5,862 nt of DNA from an uncultured Lautropia sp. GTDB taxonomy: Bacteria; Pseudomonadota; Gammaproteobacteria; Burkholderiales; Burkholderiaceae_E. Below are positions 1-5,862 of this stretch, piece by piece; the stretch's first letter is position 1; every line of letters begins with the position of its first letter. The translations under genes were made by a program, and so were the position numbers. Location: NCBI GenBank assembly GCA_938046755.1, contig CALIXC010000059.1:1-5862 (forward strand). The letters are read 5' to 3'. The notes beneath the pieces were generated by a model that was given only the letters and a program-made list of their open reading frames with translations, did not search any database and was not told where the DNA came from.

Positions 1-868
<868 letters not shown>

Positions 869-878
869 GATGGTGAGT

Positions 879-898
879 CCTTAAATAGCACATTAAGG
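879..898 (-). promoter_or_regulatory. Hairpin that covers the fusA Shine-Dalgarno sequence
   Basis: Read on the minus strand, CCTTAA, an 8-nt loop and TTAAGG form a perfect 6-bp inverted repeat. The downstream arm contains most of the AAGGA that serves as the fusA ribosome binding site. If the hairpin forms in the mRNA it would hide that site and make fusA initiation depend on ribosomes arriving from rpsG or on another unfolding event. The pairing is seen directly; the regulatory role is inference. The stem is AU-rich, so it would be only moderately stable. Confidence 0.4.
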
Positions 899-902
899 CA
901 CA

Positions 903-978
903 GGACCGACAGCCACTGACACTGCGGCGGCCGGTCCGGTGCGAAAGGGACGTTTCGTCCTCGTTCCGTCAGAGACGG
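903..978 (-). other. rpsG-fusA spacer with several small inverted repeats
   Basis: Almost the whole spacer can fold. On the minus strand, CCGTC-TCT-GACGG (978-966) follows the rpsG stop at once, then GGACG-AAA-CGTCC (960-948), then a longer-range GGACCG/CGGTCC pair (937-932 with 908-903). None is followed by a T-run, so these do not look like intrinsic terminators and read-through into fusA is expected. They may stabilise the mRNA or be targets for ribosomal-protein feedback. That role is inference. Confidence 0.3.
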
Positions 979-979
979 G

Positions 980-1450
980 TCAGAAGCGGAAGTGCGAGAA
1001 GGCGCGGTTGGCCTCAGCCATGCGGTGAACCTCGTCGCGACGCTTGACGGCGCCACCCCGGTTCTCGGCCGCTTCCATCAGTTCGTTGGCCAGGCGCTGG
1101 CCCATGGATTTCTCGGCACGCTTCTTGGCGGCTTCACGCAGCCAGCGCATGGCCAGCGCGGTACGGCGCACCGGGCGAACTTCAACCGGCACCTGATAGT
1201 TGGCACCACCCACACGACGGCTCTTGACCTCGACCATCGGACGGGAGTTGCTCAGTGCGGTGTTGAAGACTTCGATGGGATCCTTGCCGCTCTTGGAACG
1301 GATGATCTCGAAGGCACCGTACAGGATGCGCTCGGCGACAGCTTTCTTGCCGGAAAGCATCAGCACGTTGATGAACTTGGCGACTTCTTCGTTGTGATAG
1401 AGCGGATCCGGCAGGATCACGCGCTTCGGTACTTCGCGACGGCGTGGCAT
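980..1450 (-). CDS. rpsG: 30S ribosomal protein S7
   Basis: S7 is a primary assembly protein of the 30S head. It binds the 3' major domain of 16S rRNA and lies at the exit site next to the mRNA path. The 156-residue product has the normal length for the family. It starts MPRRREVPKR and contains the family blocks NVLMLSGKK (28-36), GGANYQVPVEVRP (81-93), WLREAAKKR and a C-terminus ending in AFSHFRF. The ATG at 1450 is supported by GAGGT ending 5 nt before it, a strong Shine-Dalgarno sequence, and by the match to the conserved N-terminus. The stop is TGA. It is second in the str operon. In E. coli S7 is the autogenous repressor of this operon and acts on the rpsL-rpsG spacer; whether that applies here is not shown by the sequence alone. 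Confidence 0.98.
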   Translation of the reverse strand: MPRRREVPKRVILPDPLYHNEEVAKFINVLMLSGKKAVAERILYGAFEIIRSKSGKDPIEVFNTALSNSRPMVEVKSRRVGGANYQVPVEVRPVRRTALAMRWLREAAKKRAEKSMGQRLANELMEAAENRGGAVKRRDEVHRMAEANRAFSHFRF

Positions 1451-1721
1451 TTCTTACCTCAGATTGACATTCAGCTGGCCTTGCACGCGGACCCCAGGCG
1501 ATTCCCAGCAAAGGGCCGGAAAACACGCCACCCCATCGGATATGAGTGGGAAATGTGGAACCGTTGAGCATTGCCATGACCCCGAACCTGTCTCGCAAGC
1601 CTGCAAATAGGCGGGATCGCTTACTGGATGGTGGCGCCGCCTGCGCCCATCGCAGGCGATCGGCCCAGCCACCCTTCCAACCGGCCGCCCGGAGGACAGG
1701 CGACCGTGATGGGACCGATGA
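1451..1721 (-). promoter_or_regulatory. rpsL-rpsG intercistronic spacer, candidate S7 control region
   Basis: This 271-nt gap holds no credible gene. It is clearly longer than the roughly 100-nt S12-S7 spacer of E. coli, which is the known S7 target. The clearest structure is a 7-bp inverted repeat, CGCCTGC/GCAGGCG, with a 7-nt loop at 1638-1658. The 3' end carries the strong rpsG ribosome binding site at 1456-1460. No T-run follows the hairpin, so it is not an obvious terminator. I see no good second promoter in the spacer. A role in S7 feedback rests on analogy with E. coli. Confidence 0.35.
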
Positions 1722-2102
1722 TTACTTGGCAGCCTTGGGCCGCTTGGCGCCGTACTTGGAACGGGCCTGTTTCCGGTCCTTGACGCCTTGCAGGTCAAGG
1801 GAGCCGCGGACGATGTGGTAACGCACACCCGGAAGGTCCTTCACACGACCGCCGCGAATCAGCACGACCGAGTGTTCCTGCAGGTTGTGGCCTTCACCGC
1901 CGATGTAGCTGATGACCTCAAAGCCGTTGGTGAGACGCACCTTGGCCACTTTACGCAGCGCGGAGTTCGGCTTCTTGGGGGTGGTGGTATAGACGCGGGT
2001 GCATACACCGCGGCGCTGCGGGCAATCTTCCAGCGCGGGGCTCTTGCTCTTGACGACCGCAGATTTACGCGGCTTGCGTACGAGCTGATTGATGGTTGGC
2101 AT
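1722..2102 (-). CDS. rpsL: 30S ribosomal protein S12
   Basis: S12 sits at the interface of the small subunit next to the decoding centre and controls the accuracy of translation. The product has 126 residues, normal for the family, with the hallmark blocks RGVCTRVYTTTPKKPNSALR (31-50), GGEGHNLQEHSV (68-79) and GGRVKDLPGVRYH (84-96). Both lysines whose substitution gives classical streptomycin resistance are wild type (K43 and K88 counting Met; K42 and K87 in E. coli usage), so a susceptible allele is predicted. Asp89, the residue methylthiolated by RimO in many bacteria, is present. The stop is TAA. The start at 2102 is set by the conserved MPTINQLVRKP N-terminus. No clear Shine-Dalgarno sequence lies before it, which is odd for such a highly expressed gene. 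It is the first gene of the str operon, behind the promoter at 2356-2384. Confidence 0.98.
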   Translation of the reverse strand: MPTINQLVRKPRKSAVVKSKSPALEDCPQRRGVCTRVYTTTPKKPNSALRKVAKVRLTNGFEVISYIGGEGHNLQEHSVVLIRGGRVKDLPGVRYHIVRGSLDLQGVKDRKQARSKYGAKRPKAAK

Positions 2103-2349
2103 GGCTGTTGACGCTTGGATTTGGGAGCAGCCACGATGGGCTGCGTCGATCGGAGATCAATCCATGGCAACGCGCGGCGGCGTCTGCCTGAATTCGATTT
2201 GCCGGGCCGGAAGAACCCGGCCTTCTGTGTGAGGGGCTGTCTGCTGCCCGATGCCCCTTCGACCGACGCCTTGACCGAACTGCCCATGGCAGACGGCCCC
2301 GGTGCTACCCAAAGAGCGCATCTGGCGCGGCACACGGCCGCCCCAGGAA
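2103..2349 (-). promoter_or_regulatory. Structured 5' leader of the str operon
   Basis: This is the predicted untranslated leader, about 250 nt, between the promoter and the rpsL start. On the minus strand it holds three possible stem-loops. AGGGGC/GCCCCT pairs across 2258-2232. A pair of mutually exclusive GC stems lies at 2222-2201 (GGCCGG with CCGGCC, or GCCGGG with CCCGGC). GCAGCC/GGCTGC with a 6-nt loop lies at 2144-2127, about 25 nt before the rpsL ATG. None has a following T-run, so attenuation by intrinsic termination is not evident. No convincing leader peptide was found. Confidence 0.4.
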
Positions 2350-2355
2350 CACGGG

Positions 2356-2384
2356 AGTATAAGAGGAAGGTGCCGGTCAGTCAA
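2356..2384 (-). promoter_or_regulatory. Sigma-70 promoter of the str operon (rpsL-rpsG-fusA)
   Basis: On the minus strand the -35 box is TTGACT (2384-2379) and the -10 box is TATACT (2361-2356), separated by exactly 17 bp. Each box matches the consensus at five of six positions. Transcription should start near 2350-2348. The bases just after the -10 box are CCCGTG, a GC-rich discriminator of the kind found at ribosomal promoters repressed by ppGpp and DksA; the regulation is inferred. The promoter lies 48 bp past the stop codon of the HicB-like gene, so the str operon can be transcribed independently of rpoC and that gene. Confidence 0.82.
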
Positions 2385-2431
2385 CGAAGACGAGCCGAGC
2401 TGGCCGTCCCGTGGGCCATCCGGCGCACGCT

Positions 2432-2647
2432 TCAGGATGCTGCGACAGGCTGGGGATGGACCCAGAAGTAGCCCGACTGTGGTGTCGGCGCAACGACACC
2501 CGTCGGTGGCAGCTGGCGCATGGCGTCACGCACGGCTGTCTCAGCCTCTGCAAGACTGTTGCCGGTGGCCGTGCAACCAGGAACGTCCGGAACATAGGCC
2601 CGGAAGCAGCTGCCTCGCTGTTCGATCACGATTGCATAGGCTGCCAT
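2432..2647 (-). CDS. Short HicB-like domain protein without an adjacent HicA
   Basis: The 71-residue product matches the N-terminal domain of the HicB family. It has a beta-strand start (YAIVIEQ, residues 4-10), then FRAYVPDVPGC (15-25), ATGNSLAEAE (27-36), the helix TAVRDAMRQ, and a Pro-rich end with PTPQSGYFWV. In full toxin-antitoxin pairs HicB neutralises the mRNA-cleaving toxin HicA through this fold. Here the C-terminal DNA-binding domain of longer HicB proteins is absent and no HicA-like frame is seen on either side, so this looks like a solitary member. Its function is unknown. The ATG at 2647 is chosen because AGGAG lies 8 nt upstream. A longer in-frame start at 2845 adds 66 residues of low-complexity sequence with no family resemblance. 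The stop is TGA. It is co-oriented with rpoC and rpsL but separated from rpoC by terminator-like hairpins. No strong promoter of its own was recognised. Confidence 0.78.
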   Translation of the reverse strand: MAAYAIVIEQRGSCFRAYVPDVPGCTATGNSLAEAETAVRDAMRQLPPTGVVAPTPQSGYFWVHPQPVAAS

Positions 2648-2676
2648 GGTGTTTTCTCCTGACGAGGGGCACCGCG

Positions 2677-2686
2677 GAGGCGCCTC
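2677..2686. repeat. Perfect 10-bp palindrome upstream of the HicB-like gene
   Basis: GAGGCGCCTC is a perfect palindrome 29 bp upstream of the ATG at 2647, directly next to a CCGCGG palindrome (2672-2677). The position would suit an operator or an mRNA hairpin just before the ribosome binding site. Short GC palindromes are common in GC-rich DNA, so this is weak evidence. Confidence 0.3.
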
Positions 2687-2874
2687 AACTGACGATTGTC
2701 CCGCCAAATCGACCGTCCCGCCGTGAATTCCGGCCGCTTCATCTCTGAACGGCCCTCCGACAGCCAGGGATGCAACATAGCCTGACGGGGCGGACGCAGG
2801 ATGCTGCAGGTTCTCTTGCAGGGAAAAGATAAGGGGGGTGTCCATTCAGCGTAATCGAGCTATTTGACCCTAAG

Positions 2875-2899
2875 CAGCTGATCCTGTGATTGTCAGCTG
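2875..2899. repeat. Inverted repeat CAGCTGA / TCAGCTG
   Basis: Two perfect 7-bp arms separated by 11 bp lie at the edge of an AT-rich patch. Each arm contains the palindrome CAGCTG, so the element can also be read as two direct copies 18 bp apart, close to two helical turns. This geometry is compatible with a dimeric protein binding site; nothing identifies the protein. Confidence 0.3.
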
Positions 2900-3089
2900 T
2901 CGACGGATAGTAATTACTTGTAATAGCGTCGAAATATCGAACACTTGCCTGATTGACTCGGCGGGAGATCGAAATGCCCTGTACGTCAGGTCCCCACGTG
3001 TCGCACGCCCCGACTTGCCGCAGCCCATACGCCGCGATGGGGTGTCTTCTGGCCGCGGGCTCTGTCCATCCCAGGAAGGTATCGGGAGG

Positions 3090-3112
3090 CGGCTTCCTGC
3101 GTCAGGAAGCCG
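3090..3112. repeat. Perfect 10-bp stem hairpin with 3-nt loop
   Basis: CGGCTTCCTG, the loop CGT, and CAGGAAGCCG form a perfect stem. A competing stem (GCGTC/GACGC, 3099-3103 with 3112-3116) overlaps it. No T-run follows on either strand, so a Rho-independent terminator is not clear. It may be a third 3'-end structure behind rpoC, or an isolated repeat of a dispersed family. No other copy is seen in this window. Confidence 0.5.
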
Positions 3113-3158
3113 ACGCAAGTTGTTGCATGCAGTCTTTTGCGAGGGCACTGAAATAGCG

Positions 3159-3194
3159 ACAGGGCCAGGAACGGTATTCCGTTCGTGGCCCTGT
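3159..3194 (-). terminator. Strong hairpin downstream of rpoC, probable terminator
   Basis: Two 16-nt arms pair at 15 of 16 positions (one mismatch at 3168/3185) around a 4-nt loop. On the minus strand the stem begins ACAGGGCCA and ends GGCCCTGT, followed by CGCTATTTC. The T-run is poor, so termination may be partial or helped by Rho, or the stem may protect the 3' end of the rpoBC mRNA. Its position 51 nt past the rpoC stop supports a 3'-end role. Confidence 0.6.
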
Positions 3195-3204
3195 TCTGGT
3201 GCTT

Positions 3205-3233
3205 CCGGCCCGGGACCACCAGGCCCGGGCCGG
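3205..3233 (-). terminator. GC-rich hairpin just after the rpoC stop codon
   Basis: A perfect 10-bp stem, CCGGCCCGGG/CCCGGGCCGG, with a 9-nt loop begins 11 nt after the rpoC stop. It lacks a T-run. With the second hairpin at 3159-3194 it forms a tandem 3'-end structure. It could act as a pause site, an mRNA-stabilising stem or the first part of a two-step terminator; which of these is not shown by sequence. Confidence 0.5.
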
Positions 3234-3244
3234 CCATGGCAGGA

Positions 3245-5862
3245 TCAGCCCTCTTTGCCGGAAGGCTGTGCCGGGGTCTCGTCCGACGAGGTGGAGGGTC
3301 CGCCGAACAGCGCGCTCAAATCCAGCGCTGCTGCGGTGGCAGCCACCGACGAGGCATTTTCCTCGGCCGTCACCAGTTCGGGCTCGGACGACTCAGGCAT
3401 GGCGAAGGCTGCTTCGGCTGCTGCCAGCGCGGCGGCCTCCTGAGCCTCGACCGACTCCTTGTCGTGCCGTGCCTTGTGGTAGGCCAGACCCGTACCTGCC
3501 GGGATCAGACGACCGACGATGACATTCTCCTTCAGGCCACGCAGGTCGTCGCGCTTGCCCATGATCGCCGCCTCGGTCAGTACCCGGGTAGTTTCCTGGA
3601 AGGAAGCCGCCGAGATGAACGAGTCGGTGGACAGCGAGGCCTTGGTGATGCCCAGCAGGATGTTGTCGTACGACGGCGGCAGCTTGCCTTCGTCGTTCAT
3701 CTTGTCGGTGGCATCCAGGATCTCGCTGCGCTCGACCTGCTCGCCCACGATGAAGTTGGTGCCGCCCGGTGCGGTGACGACCACGCGACGCAGCATCTGG
3801 CGAACGATTACCTCGATGTGCTTGTCGTTGATCTTCACGCCCTGCAGTCGGTAGACGTCCTGCACCTCGTCCACGATGTAGCGCGACAGTGCCTCGATGC
3901 CCAGCAGGCGCAGGATGTCGTGTGGATCGGCCGGGCCGTCGACGATCATCTCGCCCTTGTTGACCACCTGACCGTCGTGCACCAGCACGTGCTTCTCTTT
4001 CGGGATCAGGAACTCATGGGCGTTGCCGTCCAGGTCAGTGATGACCAGACGCTGCTTGCCCTTGGTGTCCTTGCCGAACGAGACCGTACCGGTGACTTCC
4101 GCCAGCATGCCGGCGTCCTTGGGCGAACGGGCCTCGAACAGCTCGGCCACCCGCGGCAGACCCCCGGTAATGTCCCGGTTCTTCTGGGATTCCTGCGGAA
4201 TACGTGCCAGCACCTCGCCGACGGCCACCTGCTGGCCGTCGCGCACGGTAATCAGCGCGCCCACCGGGAAGCCGATCTGCACTGAGTGATCGGTGCCGGC
4301 GATCTTCACTTCCTCGCCAGCCTCGTTGATCAGCTTCATCGTGGGACGGACGTTCTTGGCGCCCGCACCCCGCCGCTTGGCGTCAATGACCACCTGCGTG
4401 GACAGACCGGTGACCTCGTCGACCTGCTTGGCCACGGTCACGCCTTCCTCGACGTTCTCGAAGCGCACCGTACCGCCGTACTCACTGATGATCGGGCGGG
4501 TCAGCGGATCCCAGCTGGCCAGCTGCGAGCCGGCGGTGAGCGCCTGACCGTCATGGACGTGCAGCGTGGCACCGTAGGGGATCTTGTGGCGCTCGCGCTC
4601 GCGGCCGTTGTCATCGGTGATCATCACCTCGCCCGAACGCGAGATGACGATCAGCTCGCCCTTGGCGTTGGTGATGTAGCGCATGGTGGCGGTGAAACGC
4701 GCCGTACCGTTGGACTTGGTTTCCACCGAGCTGGCGACCGCGGCACGCGAAGCCGCACCACCGATGTGGAAGGTCCGCATAGTCAGCTGGGTACCCGGCT
4801 CACCGATGGACTGGGCGGCGATGATGCCGACCGATTCGCCAGTGTTGACCAGCACGCCGCGGCCCAGGTCGCGACCGTAGCACTTGGCGCACAGGCCATA
4901 GCGCACGTCGCAGGTCAGCGGGGTACGCACGCGCACCTCGTCGATGCCCAGCTGCTCGATCTTCTCGACCAGGTCCTCGTTCAGCAGTTCGCCGGCCGGG
5001 ATGGCGGTTTCCTGCGTCTCGGGGTTGATCACGTCCACGGCCGTGACACGACCCAGCACGCGATCGCGCAGCGGCTCGATGACCTCGCCGCCCTCGACCA
5101 GCGCACGCATGGCCACACCGTTGCTGGTGCCGCAGTCGTGCTCGGTCACCACCAGATCCTGCGCGACGTCCACCAGACGACGGGTCAGATAACCCGAGTT
5201 GGCGGTCTTCAGCGCGGTGTCGGCCAGGCCCTTGCGGGCGCCGTGGGTGGAGATGAAGTACTGCAGAACGTTCAGGCCTTCGCGGAAGTTCGCCGTGATC
5301 GGCGTCTCGATGATCGAGCCGTCCGGCTTGGCCATCAGGCCCCGCATGCCCGCCAGCTGACGGATCTGCGTGGCCGAACCACGAGCGCCCGAGTCGGCCA
5401 TCATGTAGATGGCGTTGAACGACTCCTGCTTCTGCACCAGACCTTCGCGGTTGACGACATCCTCGGTTGCCAGCTGGTCCATCATGGCCTTGGCCACCTG
5501 GTCACCGGCCTTGGACCAGATGTCCACCACCTTGTTGTAGCGCTCGCCCTGGGTCACCAGACCCGAGGTGTACTGCTGCTCGATCTCCTTGACCTCCTTC
5601 TCGGCGGCGGCCAGGATCTGCTGCTTGGACGGCGGCACCAGCATGTCGTCGATGGCGATGGAGATGCCACCGCGCGTGGCCAGCCGGAAGCCGTTCTGCA
5701 TCAGCTGGTCGGCCAGGATGACCGTGGCACGCAGGCCGCAGCGACGGAACGAGGCGTTGATCAGGCGCGAGATTTCCTTCTTCTTCAGCGCCCGGTTCAT
5801 CAGGTCGAACGGTACCCTTGGGAGCCTCCGCTCCAGAACATGGAAATTGCGCCCGGTTCGAG
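3245..5862 (-). CDS. rpoC: RNA polymerase beta' subunit, C-terminal ~870 residues (truncated by window edge)
   Basis: Beta' forms one half of the RNA polymerase claw and, with beta, the catalytic centre. Numbering from the internal Met at 5800, adding 591 gives E. coli numbering over the regions aligned here. The bridge helix spans about 178-213. The second zinc site is complete (Cys223, Cys297, Cys304, Cys307; E. coli 814, 888, 895, 898). The trigger-loop start GEPGTQLTMRTFH holds Met341, Arg342 and His345 (E. coli 932, 933, 936). The proteobacterial SI3 insertion fills about 352-539, then DITGGLPRVAELFEARSP resumes the trigger loop. The conserved end KENVIVGRLIPAGTG (757-771) is followed by an Ala/Glu/Ser-rich tail of about 80 residues, as in other Burkholderiales. 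The stop is TGA. The Met at 5800 is not the true start: the frame stays open to the edge with recognisable sequence (PFDL just before it). The N-terminal half, including the NADFDGD site, lies outside. Confidence 0.98.
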   Translation of the reverse strand, partial: RTGRNFHVLERRLPRVPFDLMNRALKKKEISRLINASFRRCGLRATVILADQLMQNGFRLATRGGISIAIDDMLVPPSKQQILAAAEKEVKEIEQQYTSGLVTQGERYNKVVDIWSKAGDQVAKAMMDQLATEDVVNREGLVQKQESFNAIYMMADSGARGSATQIRQLAGMRGLMAKPDGSIIETPITANFREGLNVLQYFISTHGARKGLADTALKTANSGYLTRRLVDVAQDLVVTEHDCGTSNGVAMRALVEGGEVIEPLRDRVLGRVTAVDVINPETQETAIPAGELLNEDLVEKIEQLGIDEVRVRTPLTCDVRYGLCAKCYGRDLGRGVLVNTGESVGIIAAQSIGEPGTQLTMRTFHIGGAASRAAVASSVETKSNGTARFTATMRYITNAKGELIVISRSGEVMITDDNGRERERHKIPYGATLHVHDGQALTAGSQLASWDPLTRPIISEYGGTVRFENVEEGVTVAKQVDEVTGLSTQVVIDAKRRGAGAKNVRPTMKLINEAGEEVKIAGTDHSVQIGFPVGALITVRDGQQVAVGEVLARIPQESQKNRDITGGLPRVAELFEARSPKDAGMLAEVTGTVSFGKDTKGKQRLVITDLDGNAHEFLIPKEKHVLVHDGQVVNKGEMIVDGPADPHDILRLLGIEALSRYIVDEVQDVYRLQGVKINDKHIEVIVRQMLRRVVVTAPGGTNFIVGEQVERSEILDATDKMNDEGKLPPSYDNILLGITKASLSTDSFISAASFQETTRVLTEAAIMGKRDDLRGLKENVIVGRLIPAGTGLAYHKARHDKESVEAQEAAALAAAEAAFAMPESSEPELVTAEENASSVAATAAALDLSALFGGPSTSSDETPAQPSGKEG

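Larger units (their letters stand above)
2648..3158. other. Gene-free region between the rpoC hairpins and the HicB-like gene
   Basis: About 510 bp with no reading frame I can support on either strand; the open frames give Arg/Ser/Pro-rich translations typical of chance frames in GC-rich DNA. It contains a palindrome at 2677-2686, an inverted repeat at 2875-2899, an AT-rich patch around 2907-2945 and a perfect hairpin at 3090-3112. The promoter of the HicB-like gene should lie here. Only a weak candidate is visible: a TATCTT -10 at 2831-2826 with a poor -35. Confidence 0.5.

Noticed and set aside
2157..2321. Possible 54-codon leader peptide in the str leader
   Set aside because: The ATG near 2321 has no Shine-Dalgarno sequence, and no regulatory codon run or attenuator follows it.
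2432..2845. Longer 137-residue form of the HicB-like protein starting at 2845
   Set aside because: The added 66 residues show no family resemblance or domain, while the ATG at 2647 has AGGAG at proper spacing and begins where the HicB domain begins.
2648..2870. Possible HicA remnant upstream of the HicB-like gene
   Set aside because: I read the minus-strand frames for the HicA signature (a GSHHI-like His motif and a VPVHGG-like stretch) and found only an isolated IHGG, not enough to support a remnant.
2870..3148. 92-codon frame on the minus strand downstream of rpoC
   Set aside because: It starts at a non-ATG codon with no ribosome binding site, runs through the perfect hairpin at 3090-3112, and has Arg/Ser/Pro-rich chance-like composition.
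2886..3443. 185-codon plus-strand frame across the rpoC 3' end
   Set aside because: It crosses both terminator-like hairpins and runs antisense into rpoC; no recognisable domain or ribosome binding site.
3185..4285. Long open frame (366 codons) on the plus strand opposite rpoC
   Set aside because: It overlaps a highly conserved gene antisense, has a His/Asp/Leu/Val-rich composition typical of the reverse complement of GC-rich coding DNA, and resembles no family.
5798..5800. ATG as the start of a separate 851-residue protein
   Set aside because: The protein is the C-terminal part of RpoC, the same frame is open to the window edge with matching residues (PFDL) just before it, and no Shine-Dalgarno sequence is present. 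It is an internal Met.

Overview
This window is a piece of a high-GC proteobacterial chromosome. It carries the end of the RNA polymerase operon followed by the start of the str (ribosomal protein S12) operon, all on the minus strand. In order of transcription, from high to low coordinates, it holds: the C-terminal part of rpoC (truncated by the window edge), a short HicB-like gene, rpsL, rpsG, and the first 289 codons of fusA (truncated by the other edge). The RpoC, S12 and S7 sequences look most like the Burkholderiales (Betaproteobacteria). Examples are the S12 N-terminus MPTINQLVRKP, the KKKEISRLIN and RRCGLRATV blocks of RpoC, and its Ala/Glu-rich C-terminal tail. This placement comes from remembered family sequences, not from a search.

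Layout: 5862-3245 is rpoC. Two strong hairpins follow its stop codon (3205-3233 and 3159-3194) and probably end the rpoBC transcript. The stretch 2648-3158 has no gene I can defend. It contains a perfect 10-bp-stem hairpin, an AT-rich patch and two small palindromic elements. At 2647-2432 lies a 71-codon HicB-like gene with a good ribosome binding site but no HicA partner in the window. A near-consensus sigma-70 promoter (TTGACT, 17 bp, TATACT) at 2384-2356 drives the str operon through a structured leader of about 250 nt. Then come rpsL (2102-1722), a 271-nt spacer, rpsG (1450-980), a 111-nt hairpin-rich spacer and fusA (868 to beyond 1).

The genes work together in gene expression. RpoC is the beta' catalytic subunit of RNA polymerase. 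S12 forms part of the decoding centre and S7 organises the head of the 30S subunit. EF-G moves tRNA and mRNA through the ribosome. All of this is core machinery and ordinary in content and order. The less ordinary points are the lone HicB-like gene between rpoC and rpsL, the lack of a visible Shine-Dalgarno sequence before rpsL, the hairpin that covers the fusA ribosome binding site, and a drop in family similarity in the last ~60 bases at the rpoC edge of the window. I see no mobile element, CRISPR array, tRNA, rRNA or new multi-gene system here.
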